Shown here: positions 6,878-15,745 of the stretch, piece by piece
Position numbering within the stretch: position 1 is the stretch's first letter
How the letters are laid out: every line of letters begins with the position of its first letter
DNA from: Halieaceae bacterium UBA6060
GTDB taxonomy: Bacteria > Pseudomonadota > Gammaproteobacteria > Pseudomonadales > Halieaceae
NCBI GenBank assembly: GCA_002428935.1
Contig: DIYG01000087.1
Location: 1 to 47,889, forward strand
Direction: 5' to 3'
Length of the DNA stretch: 47,889 bases
Position numbers and translations under genes: made by a program
Notes under the pieces: model-generated
Databases searched by the model: none
Seen by the model: only the letters and a program-made list of their open reading frames with translations
What the model was told of the DNA's origin: nothing

Positions 6878-8671
6878 ATGCCGACCTACAAAGCTCCCCT
6901 ACGTGACATTCAGTTCATCATGAATGAAGTTCTGGACACGGAAGCACTCTATCAGTCCCTTCCCGGCTACGAGGAAGCGACCCCGGACCTGATGAATGCC
7001 ATCATCGAGGAAGGGGCAAAGTTTGCGGAAAACGTTCTCGCGCCTCTGAACCAGAGCGGTGATGAAGAGGGCTGCACCTGGTCCGAAGACGGGGTGAAAA
7101 CGCCCGAAGGTTTTGCCGACGCCTATAAGCAGTACGTGGAAAATGGCTGGCCCGCACTGTCCGCGGAAGCCGAGTTCGGCGGTCAGGACATGCCCAACAT
7201 GTTGGGCATCGTGATCAACGAGCTGGCGGGCACCGCGAACTGGTCCTGGCTTATGTACCCTGGTCTATCCCACGGATGCATCAAGACTCTGGAAGAGCAC
7301 GGCTCTCCCGAGCAAAAGGCCCAGTACCTGCCCAACCTGGTTAGCGGCGCTTGGACCGGCACCATGTGTCTTACGGAGTCCCACTGCGGTTCTGACCTCG
7401 GTTTGCTGCGGACCAAGGCCGAGCCCCAGGCCGATGGCAGCTATTCCATCACCGGCACGAAGATTTTCATCTCTGCTGGCGAGCACGATATGTCGGACAA
7501 CATCGTGCACATCGTGATCGCCCGGCTGCCCGATGCGCCGGAAGGTACCAAGGGTATTTCGCTGTTTGTTGTGCCCAAGTTCAACGTGAACGAAGACGGC
7601 AGCATTGGTGAGCGCAACGCTGTGCACTGCGCGTCCATTGAGAAGAAGATGGGGATTAAAGCGTCTTCTACCTGTGTCATGAACTTCGATGGCGCCAAGG
7701 GTTATCTGATCGGAGAACACGGACGCGGTTTGAACATGATGTTCACCTTTATGAACACCGCTCGCATAGGTACCGCCATTCAGGGCCTTGCCCACGCCGA
7801 ACTCGCTTATCAGGGGTCCCTGGAATACGCGAAAGAACGCTTGGCGATGCGCAGCCTTTCGGGGCCGAAGAACCCCGATGGTCCTGCCGATCCCATCATC
7901 GTACATCCGGATGTGCGTCGCATGCTGCTAACCCAGAAGGCCATCGCCGAAGGCAGTCGCGCCATGCTGTACTACCTGGCCCAGTTGGGTGATGTGGTTG
8001 ATCGCGGTGATGAAGAGCGAGCCAAAGAGGCCGACGATCTCATGGCTCTGCTTACACCCATCGGAAAAGCCTTTGTGACCGAGACTGGTTATGAAGCGGC
8101 GAATCACGGTGTGCAGATCTTTGGCGGCCACGGTTTTATCCGCGAATGGGGCATGGAGCAAATCGTGCGCGATGCGCGTATCGCCATGCTTTATGAGGGC
8201 ACTACCGGTATACAGGCTCTCGACCTGCTGGGTCGTAAGGTGCTGGGCTCCGGTGGCAAACTGCTCATGGGCTTTACGGAGCTTATGGACGAGTTCATCA
8301 AAGCCAACGATGGCGAGACCAGCGCCGAGTTCATCAAGCCCCTGGGCAAGTACAAGGACGAATGGCTGACCATGTCTCTAGAAGTGGGCGGTAAAGCCAT
8401 GGAGAACCCCGAGGAAGCGGGCGCCGCGGCGGTCGATTACCTCATGTATTCGGGTTACGTGGTCCTAGCGTACTTCTGGGCAAAGATGGCAATCGTCGCG
8501 CAGGAAAAGATCGATGCTGGCGATGGCGATACCGCCTTCTACGAGGCGAAGCTGCACACGGCGCGGTTTTACTTCGAGCGCTTGCTGCCGCGTACCGCCT
8601 CTCACAAAGAAGCGCTGCTTTCCGGCGCCGACAACCTCATGGCGATGCCCGAGGCGATGTTCGCTTTCTGA
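6878..8671 (+). CDS. Acyl-CoA dehydrogenase, DmdC-like long form
   Basis: This FAD enzyme oxidises an acyl-CoA to the 2,3-enoyl-CoA. The 597-residue length, the MPTYKAPLRDIQFIMNEVL start and the extra C-terminal domain place it in the long family that includes 3-methylthiopropanoyl-CoA dehydrogenase DmdC, as well as several fatty acyl-CoA dehydrogenases. The FAD/substrate signature MCLTESHCGSDLG is near residue 165. The ITGTKIFIS block follows, and the YEGTTGIQALDLLGRKV segment carries the usual catalytic glutamate region. GGAGGT at 6866-6871 lies 6 bases before ATG 6878, so the longer frame from 6842 is not used. The gene stands alone, ending at a strong terminator. Whether it acts on dimethylsulfoniopropionate-derived or ordinary fatty acyl-CoA cannot be told from sequence alone. 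Confidence 0.88.
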   Translation: MPTYKAPLRDIQFIMNEVLDTEALYQSLPGYEEATPDLMNAIIEEGAKFAENVLAPLNQSGDEEGCTWSEDGVKTPEGFADAYKQYVENGWPALSAEAEFGGQDMPNMLGIVINELAGTANWSWLMYPGLSHGCIKTLEEHGSPEQKAQYLPNLVSGAWTGTMCLTESHCGSDLGLLRTKAEPQADGSYSITGTKIFISAGEHDMSDNIVHIVIARLPDAPEGTKGISLFVVPKFNVNEDGSIGERNAVHCASIEKKMGIKASSTCVMNFDGAKGYLIGEHGRGLNMMFTFMNTARIGTAIQGLAHAELAYQGSLEYAKERLAMRSLSGPKNPDGPADPIIVHPDVRRMLLTQKAIAEGSRAMLYYLAQLGDVVDRGDEERAKEADDLMALLTPIGKAFVTETGYEAANHGVQIFGGHGFIREWGMEQIVRDARIAMLYEGTTGIQALDLLGRKVLGSGGKLLMGFTELMDEFIKANDGETSAEFIKPLGKYKDEWLTMSLEVGGKAMENPEEAGAAAVDYLMYSGYVVLAYFWAKMAIVAQEKIDAGDGDTAFYEAKLHTARFYFERLLPRTASHKEALLSGADNLMAMPEAMFAF

Positions 8672-8720
8672 TCCGCTTCTTTATTGCATTGATCCTTGGG
8701 GTAGGTGCAATCCTTCGACA

Positions 8721-8752
8721 CGGGCGCGATAATTCGCGCCCGTTTTCGTTTT
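8721..8752 (+). terminator. Rho-independent terminator after the acyl-CoA dehydrogenase
   Basis: A perfect 9-bp stem, CGGGCGCGA with TCGCGCCCG, encloses a TAAT loop and is followed by TTTTCGTTTT. It lies 50 bases after the dehydrogenase stop and just before the next gene, whose ribosome site begins right after the T-rich run. Confidence 0.85.
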
Positions 8753-8767
8753 CAGGTGGCAGTGGTC

Positions 8768-9004
8768 ATGAGTGACACCGAACCCAACAGTGGCTCAGAA
8801 ACCCCTCCGCCCGTCGATGAGGGTCCTCAGCGCGAGTTGCGCCCCGAAGATCAGGCGCGAGTCGATGCGTTTCTCAAACGCGGTGTGAATTCCGTGGAGC
8901 GAAAACCCTTTCGACCGCTCTATCTGATGATCATGCTGATTGTGGTGGTGGGTGCTTTAAGTGTGTTCAGCCAGTGGCTGGCTCATCAAGCGGGTGTGTA
9001 TTGA
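8768..9004 (+). CDS. Small single-pass membrane protein, DUF3094-like
   Basis: The 78-residue product has an acidic, proline-rich N-terminal half, a basic segment (FLKRGVNSVERKPFRPL) and one transmembrane helix (LYLMIMLIVVVGALSVFSQWL) near the C terminus. The layout and the RVDAFLKRGVNSVERKPFRP segment resemble DUF3094 proteins of gammaproteobacteria, whose function is unknown. The ATG at 8768 follows a purine-rich AGGTGG. An upstream in-frame start at 8705 would run through the terminator hairpin and is unlikely. The next gene downstream is tRNA-Pro. Confidence 0.7.
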   Translation: MSDTEPNSGSETPPPVDEGPQRELRPEDQARVDAFLKRGVNSVERKPFRPLYLMIMLIVVVGALSVFSQWLAHQAGVY

Positions 9005-9050
9005 GGTAGGCTTCGGACGGTGCTTCGGCGATGTCTGGGAGGGTCTATTC

Positions 9051-9059
9051 TGGTATGAT
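9051..9059 (+). promoter_or_regulatory. Extended -10 promoter element of tRNA-Pro
   Basis: TGG directly followed by TATGAT gives an extended -10 element about 24 bases before the mature tRNA. No good -35 box is visible, as is usual for extended -10 promoters. Confidence 0.5.
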
Positions 9060-9082
9060 TTTCTCCCTCGCAATCGCGATGT

Positions 9083-9159
9083 CGGTGTGTAGCGCAGCCT
9101 GGTAGCGCACTTCCTTCGGGAGGAAGGGGTCGGAGGTTCAAATCCTCTCACACCGACCA
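9083..9159 (+). tRNA. tRNA-Pro (anticodon CGG)
   Basis: The 77-base gene folds as a full cloverleaf. The acceptor CGGTGTG pairs with CACACCG, the D arm is GCGC-AGCCTGGTA-GCGC, the anticodon stem CTTCC/GGAAG encloses the loop TTCGGGA, and the T arm carries GGTTCAAATCC. The loop sets the anticodon to CGG, reading the codon CCG. The CCA end is encoded (9157-9159). It closely resembles E. coli proK. The last bases form one end of a 17-bp direct repeat that bounds a small island downstream. Confidence 0.97.
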
Positions 9160-9162
9160 TTT
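9146..9162 (+). repeat. Direct repeat copy 1 (attL-like) at the tRNA-Pro 3' end
   Basis: TCTCACACCGACCATTT covers the 3' end of tRNA-Pro and three bases beyond it. An identical copy lies at 11686-11702. Duplication of a tRNA 3' end is the usual trace of site-specific integration by a tyrosine integrase. The enclosed 2.54 kb has lower GC than its surroundings. Confidence 0.75.
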
Positions 9163-9611
9163 GTTACATCCTGTAGCCCCCATAACCTACCAAAAGTACT
9201 GAATTTACGGGATATTTACGATAGTTTTCTTTCAGGGGGCTCCAAGAGCTCTCATGTAGTACCAGCAATTTTGCTGTTACTTCCGCACCCTCTTCACTGT
9301 GTACCAGCTGGGCTAGTTCGGGTTTGTGCCTCTGAGCTTTGAAAGGTCGACGCGCAGATCAAGTTGATTGGCTCAAATTGAGTCTGAAAGAAATGCATGT
9401 TCCGCTACCTCTTAAACGCAGTGCGGGCGGCCCGCCAGGAATCAAATTAAAACTTCGGGCAAAAGCGTTAGAGGAGCGCCAGGACCTGTTTACTAGTTCA
9501 GGTTTTGATCGTGCATGGCTGGAGATACCAGAGGAAGGTTTTTAGATCGCGTTGAGTGCCGAGAGAATTTTTGATCGGACAACTCGGGGCTCTACTGTCC
9601 CAACTCGAGTT
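9163..9611. other. Island left end: no assignable gene, one doubtful 68-codon ORF
   Basis: The 449 bases after the tRNA are AT-richer and hold only one frame worth noting: 9339-9545 on the plus strand, 68 codons, product including DWLKLSLKEMHVPLPLKRS and ending in DRAWLEIPEEGF. I do not recognise it and see no ribosome site. It could be a remnant of an integration module, but nothing in it matches an integrase catalytic motif. Confidence 0.4.
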
Positions 9612-10703
9612 TTATCGGCGCTGTAATAGCTTTACTGTTGTTCCCGACCCGCCTAGAAGAACTAGCCTGCACGCCCCCCATCCTTCAGGCGCCTGGTGTG
9701 CTTTCCCATCAGTGGCATCGAGGAATAGCTGACCTCTGTCACAGTCGAGGATTACTTGTTCTAGTTCGCCCGTGATCTCCGAAAGCGTGAAGACTCTACT
9801 TATTAGCCATGTTCCCCAGCCTCCGGATGAAGCCGAATAAATGCTTGGCGCGAGGATGGCTTCAATTTGAAACTCTTTACCTGCCACTTTTTGGAGCAGC
9901 GATGTCAGATGTTCTTCGACGACTAACGTATTCTGCGCCTCGGGGTAGAGTTCCTGTAAGGCATTGCGAGTTTCCATAGCGTCACCCAGACGCAGTTGCT
10001 CGGCTTCTATTTGGTACTTCTCAATTAATAGGTTGTAGTACAGATCAGCCGGACCAATCAGCCCACCGCCGTCGGAGAACCCATAGATCATCAAGCCGTG
10101 AGCTTTCTGTAGATGAGGGTATGCAGTTGCATAATCACCCTGTGTGATAGCTAGAGTCGCTGCGGCGTGCTGGAGGTACAGCTCCTCGTAGAGGCTACGA
10201 TTACGCACCTTCCTCATTTTCTGGATGTATCTCTCAGCTGATTTGTAGTCGCTATCACTTAGCTCCCTCATGAAGCGCTTCCAATGCACCACGAAACTGT
10301 TCTTGGCTCCGCGAGCCCGCCCATCGATTAGAAAAATGTGGCGTTGCTGCTCCCAAACTTTAACTGGTTCTCCGTTGAGCAAGGCAGGCGTGAAGGACTT
10401 TCCCTCAAGCCACTCTATAACCCTCGATTCGAACACTGACTCACCTAAGAGTTGGGTGACCTGGATATCGGTGACTTGGCCGGTCTCATCTATAACGTAG
10501 GTGTACCAGACCAACGCTTCAGCTCCATCAAGTGATGCAGCTGTGGGGTATCGACCAGCTTTATTGTCTTCGGCTTCTGGCCCAACGTATGTGTGCTCTG
10601 CCCAAACGAATGTGACAATGCCAAGCAGGTAGATCACGAGCAGTACTGACTTGAGCAAGTGATAAGCCAGAGGCTTAGTGTCTCTTCTTGCCAATTGGAG
10701 CAA
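9612..10703 (-). CDS. Membrane-anchored protein with TonB C-terminal-like domain
   Basis: The 363-residue protein starts with a short basic segment and one hydrophobic helix (LLKSVLLVIYLLGIVTFVWA), so the rest should sit in the periplasm. Residues about 60-130 (YVIDETGQVTDIQV...FESRVIEWLEGKSFTPALLNGEPV) match the TonB C-terminal fold: the G.V..[I/V].V start, then a helix, then the F.PA...G..V end. The remaining 230 residues are helical, with a TPR-like region (ATLAITQGDYATAYPHLQKAH), and are otherwise unfamiliar. The usual Pro-rich spacer of true TonB is missing, so it is probably not an energy transducer. It lies 7 bases downstream of the lipoprotein gene, likely in one transcript, inside the tRNA-bounded island. 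Confidence 0.65.
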   Translation of the reverse strand: MLQLARRDTKPLAYHLLKSVLLVIYLLGIVTFVWAEHTYVGPEAEDNKAGRYPTAASLDGAEALVWYTYVIDETGQVTDIQVTQLLGESVFESRVIEWLEGKSFTPALLNGEPVKVWEQQRHIFLIDGRARGAKNSFVVHWKRFMRELSDSDYKSAERYIQKMRKVRNRSLYEELYLQHAAATLAITQGDYATAYPHLQKAHGLMIYGFSDGGGLIGPADLYYNLLIEKYQIEAEQLRLGDAMETRNALQELYPEAQNTLVVEEHLTSLLQKVAGKEFQIEAILAPSIYSASSGGWGTWLISRVFTLSEITGELEQVILDCDRGQLFLDATDGKAHQAPEGWGACRLVLLGGSGTTVKLLQRR

Positions 10704-10710
10704 CCCCTAT

Positions 10711-11250
10711 TTACGAGTCGTTATCTTTCGTTGCCGGATGACGCAGCGTTTCAGAGAATTTTAGGACGGGGACTTCATCCAAGCTGCAGACTGTTTCTTC
10801 GTTGGACACGCTACCAGGGCTTCCTGCGCCTGAGTATTGGGGCTGAATGTGTATGTTTTTCGAGCCGCGAAGATAGAGTGTGTACTCATATGTCGTGGTC
10901 TCTTTGCGCCTGATTTCGTTTGGATTTCCATAGTCACTTGGGGAGTCGCTAGTGATTGCACACCTCAATTCTAGATCGCGACCATAGGACTCGTATTCCA
11001 AGATAAAGCCGTGCCACATACACGGTATTCTTCGTTGGTTATATACGCATCTCCCGTTTGCTGTGTAAGTCAGATCAGCTCCGGATTTGTAGATGGCCCA
11101 GCCTGCGGACTCGCGTCGCATTTTCCCTTGCGAAAAACTAATTATCTCTAGACCTATGCCATCAGGGGCGACCGAGTGAGGGCTTGCACAACCTTGCAGA
11201 GCGATTGCTGCTGCCAGCCAGAAGCGTCGACGCCAAGCGCACTTGAACAT
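10711..11250 (-). CDS. Hypothetical lipoprotein in the tRNA-Pro island
   Basis: From the ATG at 11250 the product is 179 residues. It opens with MFKCAWRRRFWLAAAIALQGC, a signal peptide ending in a lipobox (LQGC), so it should be lipid-anchored in the envelope. An upstream ATG at 11301 would add 17 residues before the basic region and is less likely. The mature part contains several cysteines (CVYNQRRIPC, LRCAI, CSLDE) that may form disulfides, but no family is recognised. It is followed after 7 bases by the TonB-domain gene, and the pair is the only recognisable cargo of the island. Confidence 0.6.
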   Translation of the reverse strand: MFKCAWRRRFWLAAAIALQGCASPHSVAPDGIGLEIISFSQGKMRRESAGWAIYKSGADLTYTANGRCVYNQRRIPCMWHGFILEYESYGRDLELRCAITSDSPSDYGNPNEIRRKETTTYEYTLYLRGSKNIHIQPQYSGAGSPGSVSNEETVCSLDEVPVLKFSETLRHPATKDNDS

Positions 11251-11685
11251 GCCGGGTAAGCGCGAGACGGTTCTTAAACCGGTTGGGTGTTCGCGGGCCA
11301 TCAGTTCTACCCCTGTAGAAAGATCGCGATCAGAGTATCGGAGGCCAAGCTAGACCGCGACCTTCGTCTTGTTCTTGCTGGGCGCATCTTTTTTTAACCG
11401 GCCCCGAATGTTAAGTCATTAGATCCCTGCCTAGGTTCCACGTACGCACTCCATTTCGTCGATCAATGCGTTCATCAGTAAATGCACAGGTGCACACGTT
11501 TACTGCATACGGTGACTGCTGCGTTTAATGGCGTCGTTAGACACCGTGGAAGTCCACGCCTGCTCTACAGGATGATGCCAAACCGGGGAAACATCGTGAT
11601 CGTTAAGTCTCGATGATGGTATTTTTTTTGTGTGCTCAACAAAACAACTGACATTACTATACGGTCATGAGGATTATTCGGTCGG
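11251..11685. other. Island right end, no gene seen
   Basis: This lower-GC stretch contains no convincing reading frame on either strand. It probably holds the promoter of the lipoprotein gene on the minus strand. It ends at the second copy of the 17-bp tRNA repeat, which lies next to a 7-bp hairpin. I see no integrase fragment or transposon end. Confidence 0.5.
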
Positions 11686-11702
11686 TCTCACACCGACCAT
11701 TT
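11686..11702 (+). repeat. Direct repeat copy 2 (attR-like) of the tRNA-Pro 3' end
   Basis: TCTCACACCGACCATTT repeats 9146-9162 exactly. The bases just before it make a hairpin, GGTCGGT (11680-11686) with ACCGACC (11692-11698) around CTCAC, so the junction resembles a tRNA-Pro with its middle deleted. The copy marks the right boundary of a 2,540-bp insert. Confidence 0.72.
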
Positions 11703-11813
11703 CACATTAATCGTTTCAAGCAATCCGACTGTTTCATAAAACTCGAACGGTCGTATTGGCTGAATGTTCCCCGCTTCCTCGGCCACTTCAAGTACCCGCA
11801 ATAAAGCAAACAG

Positions 11814-13055
11814 CTAAACCAAATCCCCCAGCTCCACCGGCAAATACTCAAACCCCCGAAACAAAAACGCCGGTCGTAGTCTCGCTCGCTCACTATCCAC
11901 CTGAAAATCTGGATAGCGCGAAAACAGTTCATCAAGAAAGACTCGTCCCTCCAGGCGAGCCAACTCGGCTCCCACGCAATAGTGGATCCCACCACCAAAG
12001 GTAAGGGGTTTTTGCTCGCGCGGTCCGATATCGAAACGGTCGGGGTTGTCGAAATGCCGGGGGTCTCGATTCGCCGCGGCGAGAATCGCCAGAATTCGTT
12101 CGCCGGTTTTTATCCGTTGGCCATGGATTTCCTCATCGACGAGGGCTGTGCGATAGGTGGCCTGGAGCGAGGATTCGTAACGTAGGAACTCCTCCACAGC
12201 AGAGGCCGCGAGACTCGGGGCTTTGGCTAAGCGCTCGCGTTGCTCCGGATGCTTTCCAAACAGATACATGCCGTTGCCGATCATGTGAGCGGTGGTTTCG
12301 AAGCCCGCGCCAAACAAGCCGATCACTGAGGTGCTTAGCTCTTCGGGACTCAAGCTATCTTCACCTTCCTGAGCCTGGACTAGCGCCGTGGTCAAGTCGT
12401 CGGCGGGCTCGCGGCGTCGTTGTTCAAATAACCCGTCAAAAAAGTCGATGAGGAACTTCATTTGCCGGTCGGCGAGATCGAGTTCTTCAACACTAAGGGC
12501 CCGAGTTTCAAATACCGGAAACGTGTCCGCGATGGCTTGATTAAGCTTGCGTAGATCGTCCGGTGTGGCGGCCTGGTCGTGCATGCCCAACATGTCGCAC
12601 ATGATCATGGTTGGGAATAAATATGCGAACTCCGTAATGAAGTTCTCGTGACCTTCCTGCGCATAGCGGTCAAGGTGCTCTCGGGCCAACTCGCGGATTC
12701 TTGGTTCCATAGCGCGGATGCGTTTGAGAGAGAGGGCGCCCGCGACGAGGCTTCTCAATCGCGTGTGGTCCGGTGGATCCTGCATAACGAAGACCCGCGA
12801 CAACCAGGCGTAAGCAGGGTGGGCGAGGACGTCGAAATCATCATCGTAGAAGAGCTGTATGTTGCGTATGAAGTCGCCCTGGCCGAAGTGTTTATCGATC
12901 ACCACCCGTCGAGCATCTTCGTAACGGGTCACGACCCAAAACCCCAGCTCTGACCAGTGGATGGGGTCTTTCTCCAGCAGTTTGTGAAAGTAGGGATAGG
13001 GGTTCTGCAGGAGCGCCTGGTCCAGAGGGTTAAAGCTTTGGATGGTGTCGGACAT
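11814..13055 (-). CDS. Cytochrome P450
   Basis: This soluble heme-thiolate monooxygenase has 413 residues, as usual for bacterial P450s. The oxygen-binding I-helix motif is GAGFETT (249-255), the ExxR pair is E289/R292 in the K helix, and the heme loop FGGGIHYCVGAELARLEGR provides the cysteine ligand C360. The ATG at 13055 gives the normal N terminus (MSDTIQSFNPL); an ATG eight codons upstream is possible. It lies 73 bases downstream of the TonB-dependent receptor gene on the same strand, so import and first oxidation of a hydrophobic compound is a reasonable joint role. No ferredoxin or reductase gene is adjacent. The substrate is unknown. Confidence 0.92.
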   Translation of the reverse strand: MSDTIQSFNPLDQALLQNPYPYFHKLLEKDPIHWSELGFWVVTRYEDARRVVIDKHFGQGDFIRNIQLFYDDDFDVLAHPAYAWLSRVFVMQDPPDHTRLRSLVAGALSLKRIRAMEPRIRELAREHLDRYAQEGHENFITEFAYLFPTMIMCDMLGMHDQAATPDDLRKLNQAIADTFPVFETRALSVEELDLADRQMKFLIDFFDGLFEQRRREPADDLTTALVQAQEGEDSLSPEELSTSVIGLFGAGFETTAHMIGNGMYLFGKHPEQRERLAKAPSLAASAVEEFLRYESSLQATYRTALVDEEIHGQRIKTGERILAILAAANRDPRHFDNPDRFDIGPREQKPLTFGGGIHYCVGAELARLEGRVFLDELFSRYPDFQVDSERARLRPAFLFRGFEYLPVELGDLV

Positions 13056-13128
13056 GGGCCAAGACTCTGTTTTTATCATTGATGGAGTCTAGCTTACCTT
13101 GGCCCAGTCAAAGACTGTGCCTTGTCGA

Positions 13129-15446
13129 TTAAAACTCCACCAGAAGATCCACACCCGCAGAGCGCGGAATGCCCCAGTAGTCCGAATAGGTGCCAAAGTC
13201 CGAGACGTCAGAACTCCAGGTACGATATTCCTCGTCGGTTAAGTTTCGTCCCCAAAGGCCAACGGACCAAGCCTGACTTGCACTTTGAAAGGTAAGTCGA
13301 GCGTTCAATAAACCGTAAGCTTCTTGACTCAGTCCGTCGATGTTTTCACTGCTGAAAAATATGTCGTCTTGCCAACTGTAGTCCGCCTGGGCGATAACGG
13401 TTCCAGGATCGAGCTCCCATTCGTAAGTAGCCAGGACGTTGAAGTTCCATTCAGGCGTTACCGGTGTGGTGTTCCCGGACAAATCCGTTACGAGGATGTC
13501 GCCATTCCCAAGCACCTCTTCGGTTCTGAACTCAATCAACTCCGAGTTGACGTATCCCATGCCCGATTGAATATTCATTCCTGGGATTGGCATCCAGGTA
13601 AGCTCTACCTCAAAGCCGTACATTTCGGACTCCGGTGCATTGGTCAAGAGTGTCGCTGGAACGCCGGCTGAAGATGAGATGTTGGTGAACACCTGTGCGT
13701 CTGAGTAATCGTAGAAGAAGACGGCCGCGTTGAGTTGCATGCGCCCATCAAGAAGGGTGGACTTGAGGCCGGCCTCATAGGCGATGACCTCTTCCGCATC
13801 ATAAGGACGGGCTTGAAACGGGTCAGTCAACACAGCGGTGTTGAAGCCGCCCGCTTTAAAGGCGGTGCTGACCATGCCGTAAGCCATAAGGTCCTCAGTA
13901 ATGTAGTAGTCGAGTCCTATTTTTCCTGACAGATCTTCATCGTCGAGCGTGTCCGCGTAGGTGACCAGCGGTACATTCATAAGAGGTACGCGTACCCCCG
14001 GCGCTACGGCCAAGCCAGGGAAATCTACAATGGTTTGGTAGTCCCTGAGTTCGATGTCTTCGGCGGTGTAGCGCAGGCCCAGGGTCAAGCGTAGGGCATC
14101 GGTCAGACTGCGTTCATACTGTCCAAAGAGTGCAAAGGAATCCGTTTCTTGTGTGAAGCTCGCGCCCCCGAGAAAACTGCCTCGGTGCTTGCATCGGATA
14201 TACCCGTCAGTTCTTCGGGAAGTAAAACAAAAGGAGCCAGGGCCCCGAACAGGCTGATTGCACTGTCACCCTTTGTTTCGTCTCGCAAATAGTAGGCGCC
14301 CAGCACCCAGTTATCGGTGTCACTTGCGCCGGATAAGCGCAGCTCTTGGGAGAACTGCTCTGACTCATCATCAAAGTAGACCGTGAGGATATCGTCGACG
14401 GTAGCATCGGCATCCTCACCCAATTGAGCTTCGATTTTGTCGAAGGAGCTGATAGATGTGAGCGTGATTGAGTCCGACAAGTCCCAGTCTGCTCTAAGCA
14501 TGAGGGCGTTGTAGTTGATATCTAGATCCGGTTCGAAATCGTTCGCTGCGACGGTTTTGTCTGAGTTCGTGTTTACTGTTCCAAGAGCATTGGCACAGAG
14601 ATAACTGTTGATTTGCTGCAGACTGCATACGGCCCCGGTAGCTGGGTCAAACAGGCCTCTTCCCTTGGTTGCGCTGCTCGTTCCGGTGTTTTTGCCCCCC
14701 TGGTACTTGGTGGTGATCGTAAGCGCGTCCGTGAGGTCAAACTGCAAGATTCCTCGATAGGACCACTTCTCCGTTTCGGGTGTTGAGTTTCCGGTGACTT
14801 CATTGTCAATGAACCCGTCGACCGCGGAGTACTGTAGCGCGAGCCTCCCGGAGACTCCGTCAACCAGTTGACCACCCAAGGCGAGGTCGGCTTTATGCAT
14901 ACCGAAGCTGCCGGTATCGAGTCGGATGCGGCCTTCAAATTCTTCGCTGGGACGTTGGGAAACGAACAGCATGGCGCCGGCGGTTGTGTTTCGACCGAAC
15001 AGCGTGCCCTGGGGGCCGCGCAACACTTCAATCTGCGCGAGGTCAAAGAGCGCGAAGTTTTGTGCCCACAGGCTTTTGAGATAGACCTCATCCTGGTAGA
15101 CCCCGACGGGCCCGCTGTTGGCGGAGGAAAAGTCCGTCAGTCCGACGCCACGAATGTAGAACACAGGAGCGCCATCGGGCCCGCCGTTGGTCGCGATTGC
15201 GAGGTTGGGTACCTGGGTTGCTAACTCATTGGACTTCCCAATACCTCGGGTTTCCAGCGTATCCCCCGTAAAGGCGCTTACGGCCACCGCCACATCTTGT
15301 AGGCTTTGTGAGCGTTTCTGTGCGGTGACAATAACCTCATCGATGATTCTGTTTGCGTCTGCCTGTCCGTAGGCGGCTGCTGAGATTATTGAACAGGCGA
15401 GGACGCCGGTGGATGAGAGCCGCGCTCCCGATAAGCTGATATGCAT
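13129..15446 (-). pseudogene. TonB-dependent receptor interrupted by a -1 frameshift
   Basis: Two adjacent frames make one outer-membrane receptor of about 770 residues. The first (15446-14103) has a signal peptide, the TonB-box region DEVIVTAQKRSQSLQDVAVAVS, and a complete plug with QIEVLRGPQGTLFGRNTTAGA. The second (ending at 13129) carries the barrel strands from LGLRYTAEDIEL to the terminal GVDLLVEF. At about 14177-14171 the frame breaks within a run reading GTTTTCTCGGGGG on the coding strand. Adding one T or C restores EAVFLGGASFTQETDSFALF, so a single base has been lost. Both sides are otherwise intact, which suggests a recent mutation, a phase-variable switch or a sequencing error. P450 lies downstream, and an AT-rich dyad lies just upstream of the start. 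Confidence 0.85.
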
Positions 15447-15456
15447 AGGGAATCCA

Positions 15457-15501
15457 ATATAAGATAAATTATCACATTAAATATGATAACCAATCTTATA
15501 T
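15457..15501. promoter_or_regulatory. Nested inverted repeat upstream of the TonB-dependent receptor
   Basis: The outer arms ATATAAGAT (15457-15465) and ATCTTATAT (15493-15501) are perfect and 27 bases apart. Inside them TTATCA (15469-15474) and TGATAA (15484-15489) share exactly the same centre, 15479. The element begins 11 bases upstream of the receptor start codon and just beyond it lies tetR. A TetR-family operator, perhaps bound by two dimers, is the simplest reading. The half-site AATATGATAA recurs with one change in the palindrome at 16648-16668. Confidence 0.6.
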
Positions 15502-15705
15502 GGTCGTCAACCTTACGCTACGTAAAGCCACGTAATGGCGCATAAGCCGTGCTAAAGAGGTTTCTGAAGGCTGTTTGTAGCGTCGATGAGGGAACGGATA
15601 ATCCCAGAGTGTTGACGATGCCAACGCTTGCCGGCTGGACCGAGAAAGGCGCGGGTAGGCGTTAATAAGATGATTGGTGGTCGCCGGGGTACTGACGGGC
15701 GAAGC

Positions 15706-15745
15706 GGTTCCTGAGACTGCAGATAGGTTCCTGGGGCTACAGGTA
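15706..15745. repeat. Two 20-bp imperfect tandem repeats at the tetR 3' end
   Basis: GGTTCCTGAGACTGCAGATA is followed directly by GGTTCCTGGGGCTACAGGTA. The tetR stop codon (15739-15737) lies inside the second copy. The rest of the 290-base gap between tetR and the receptor holds the nested dyad and nothing else that I can see. Confidence 0.6.

Noticed and set aside
9163..9611. Integrase remnant next to the tRNA
   Set aside because: The 68-codon frame there shows none of the tyrosine-recombinase R..HxxR..Y residues, so calling it an integrase fragment is not supported.
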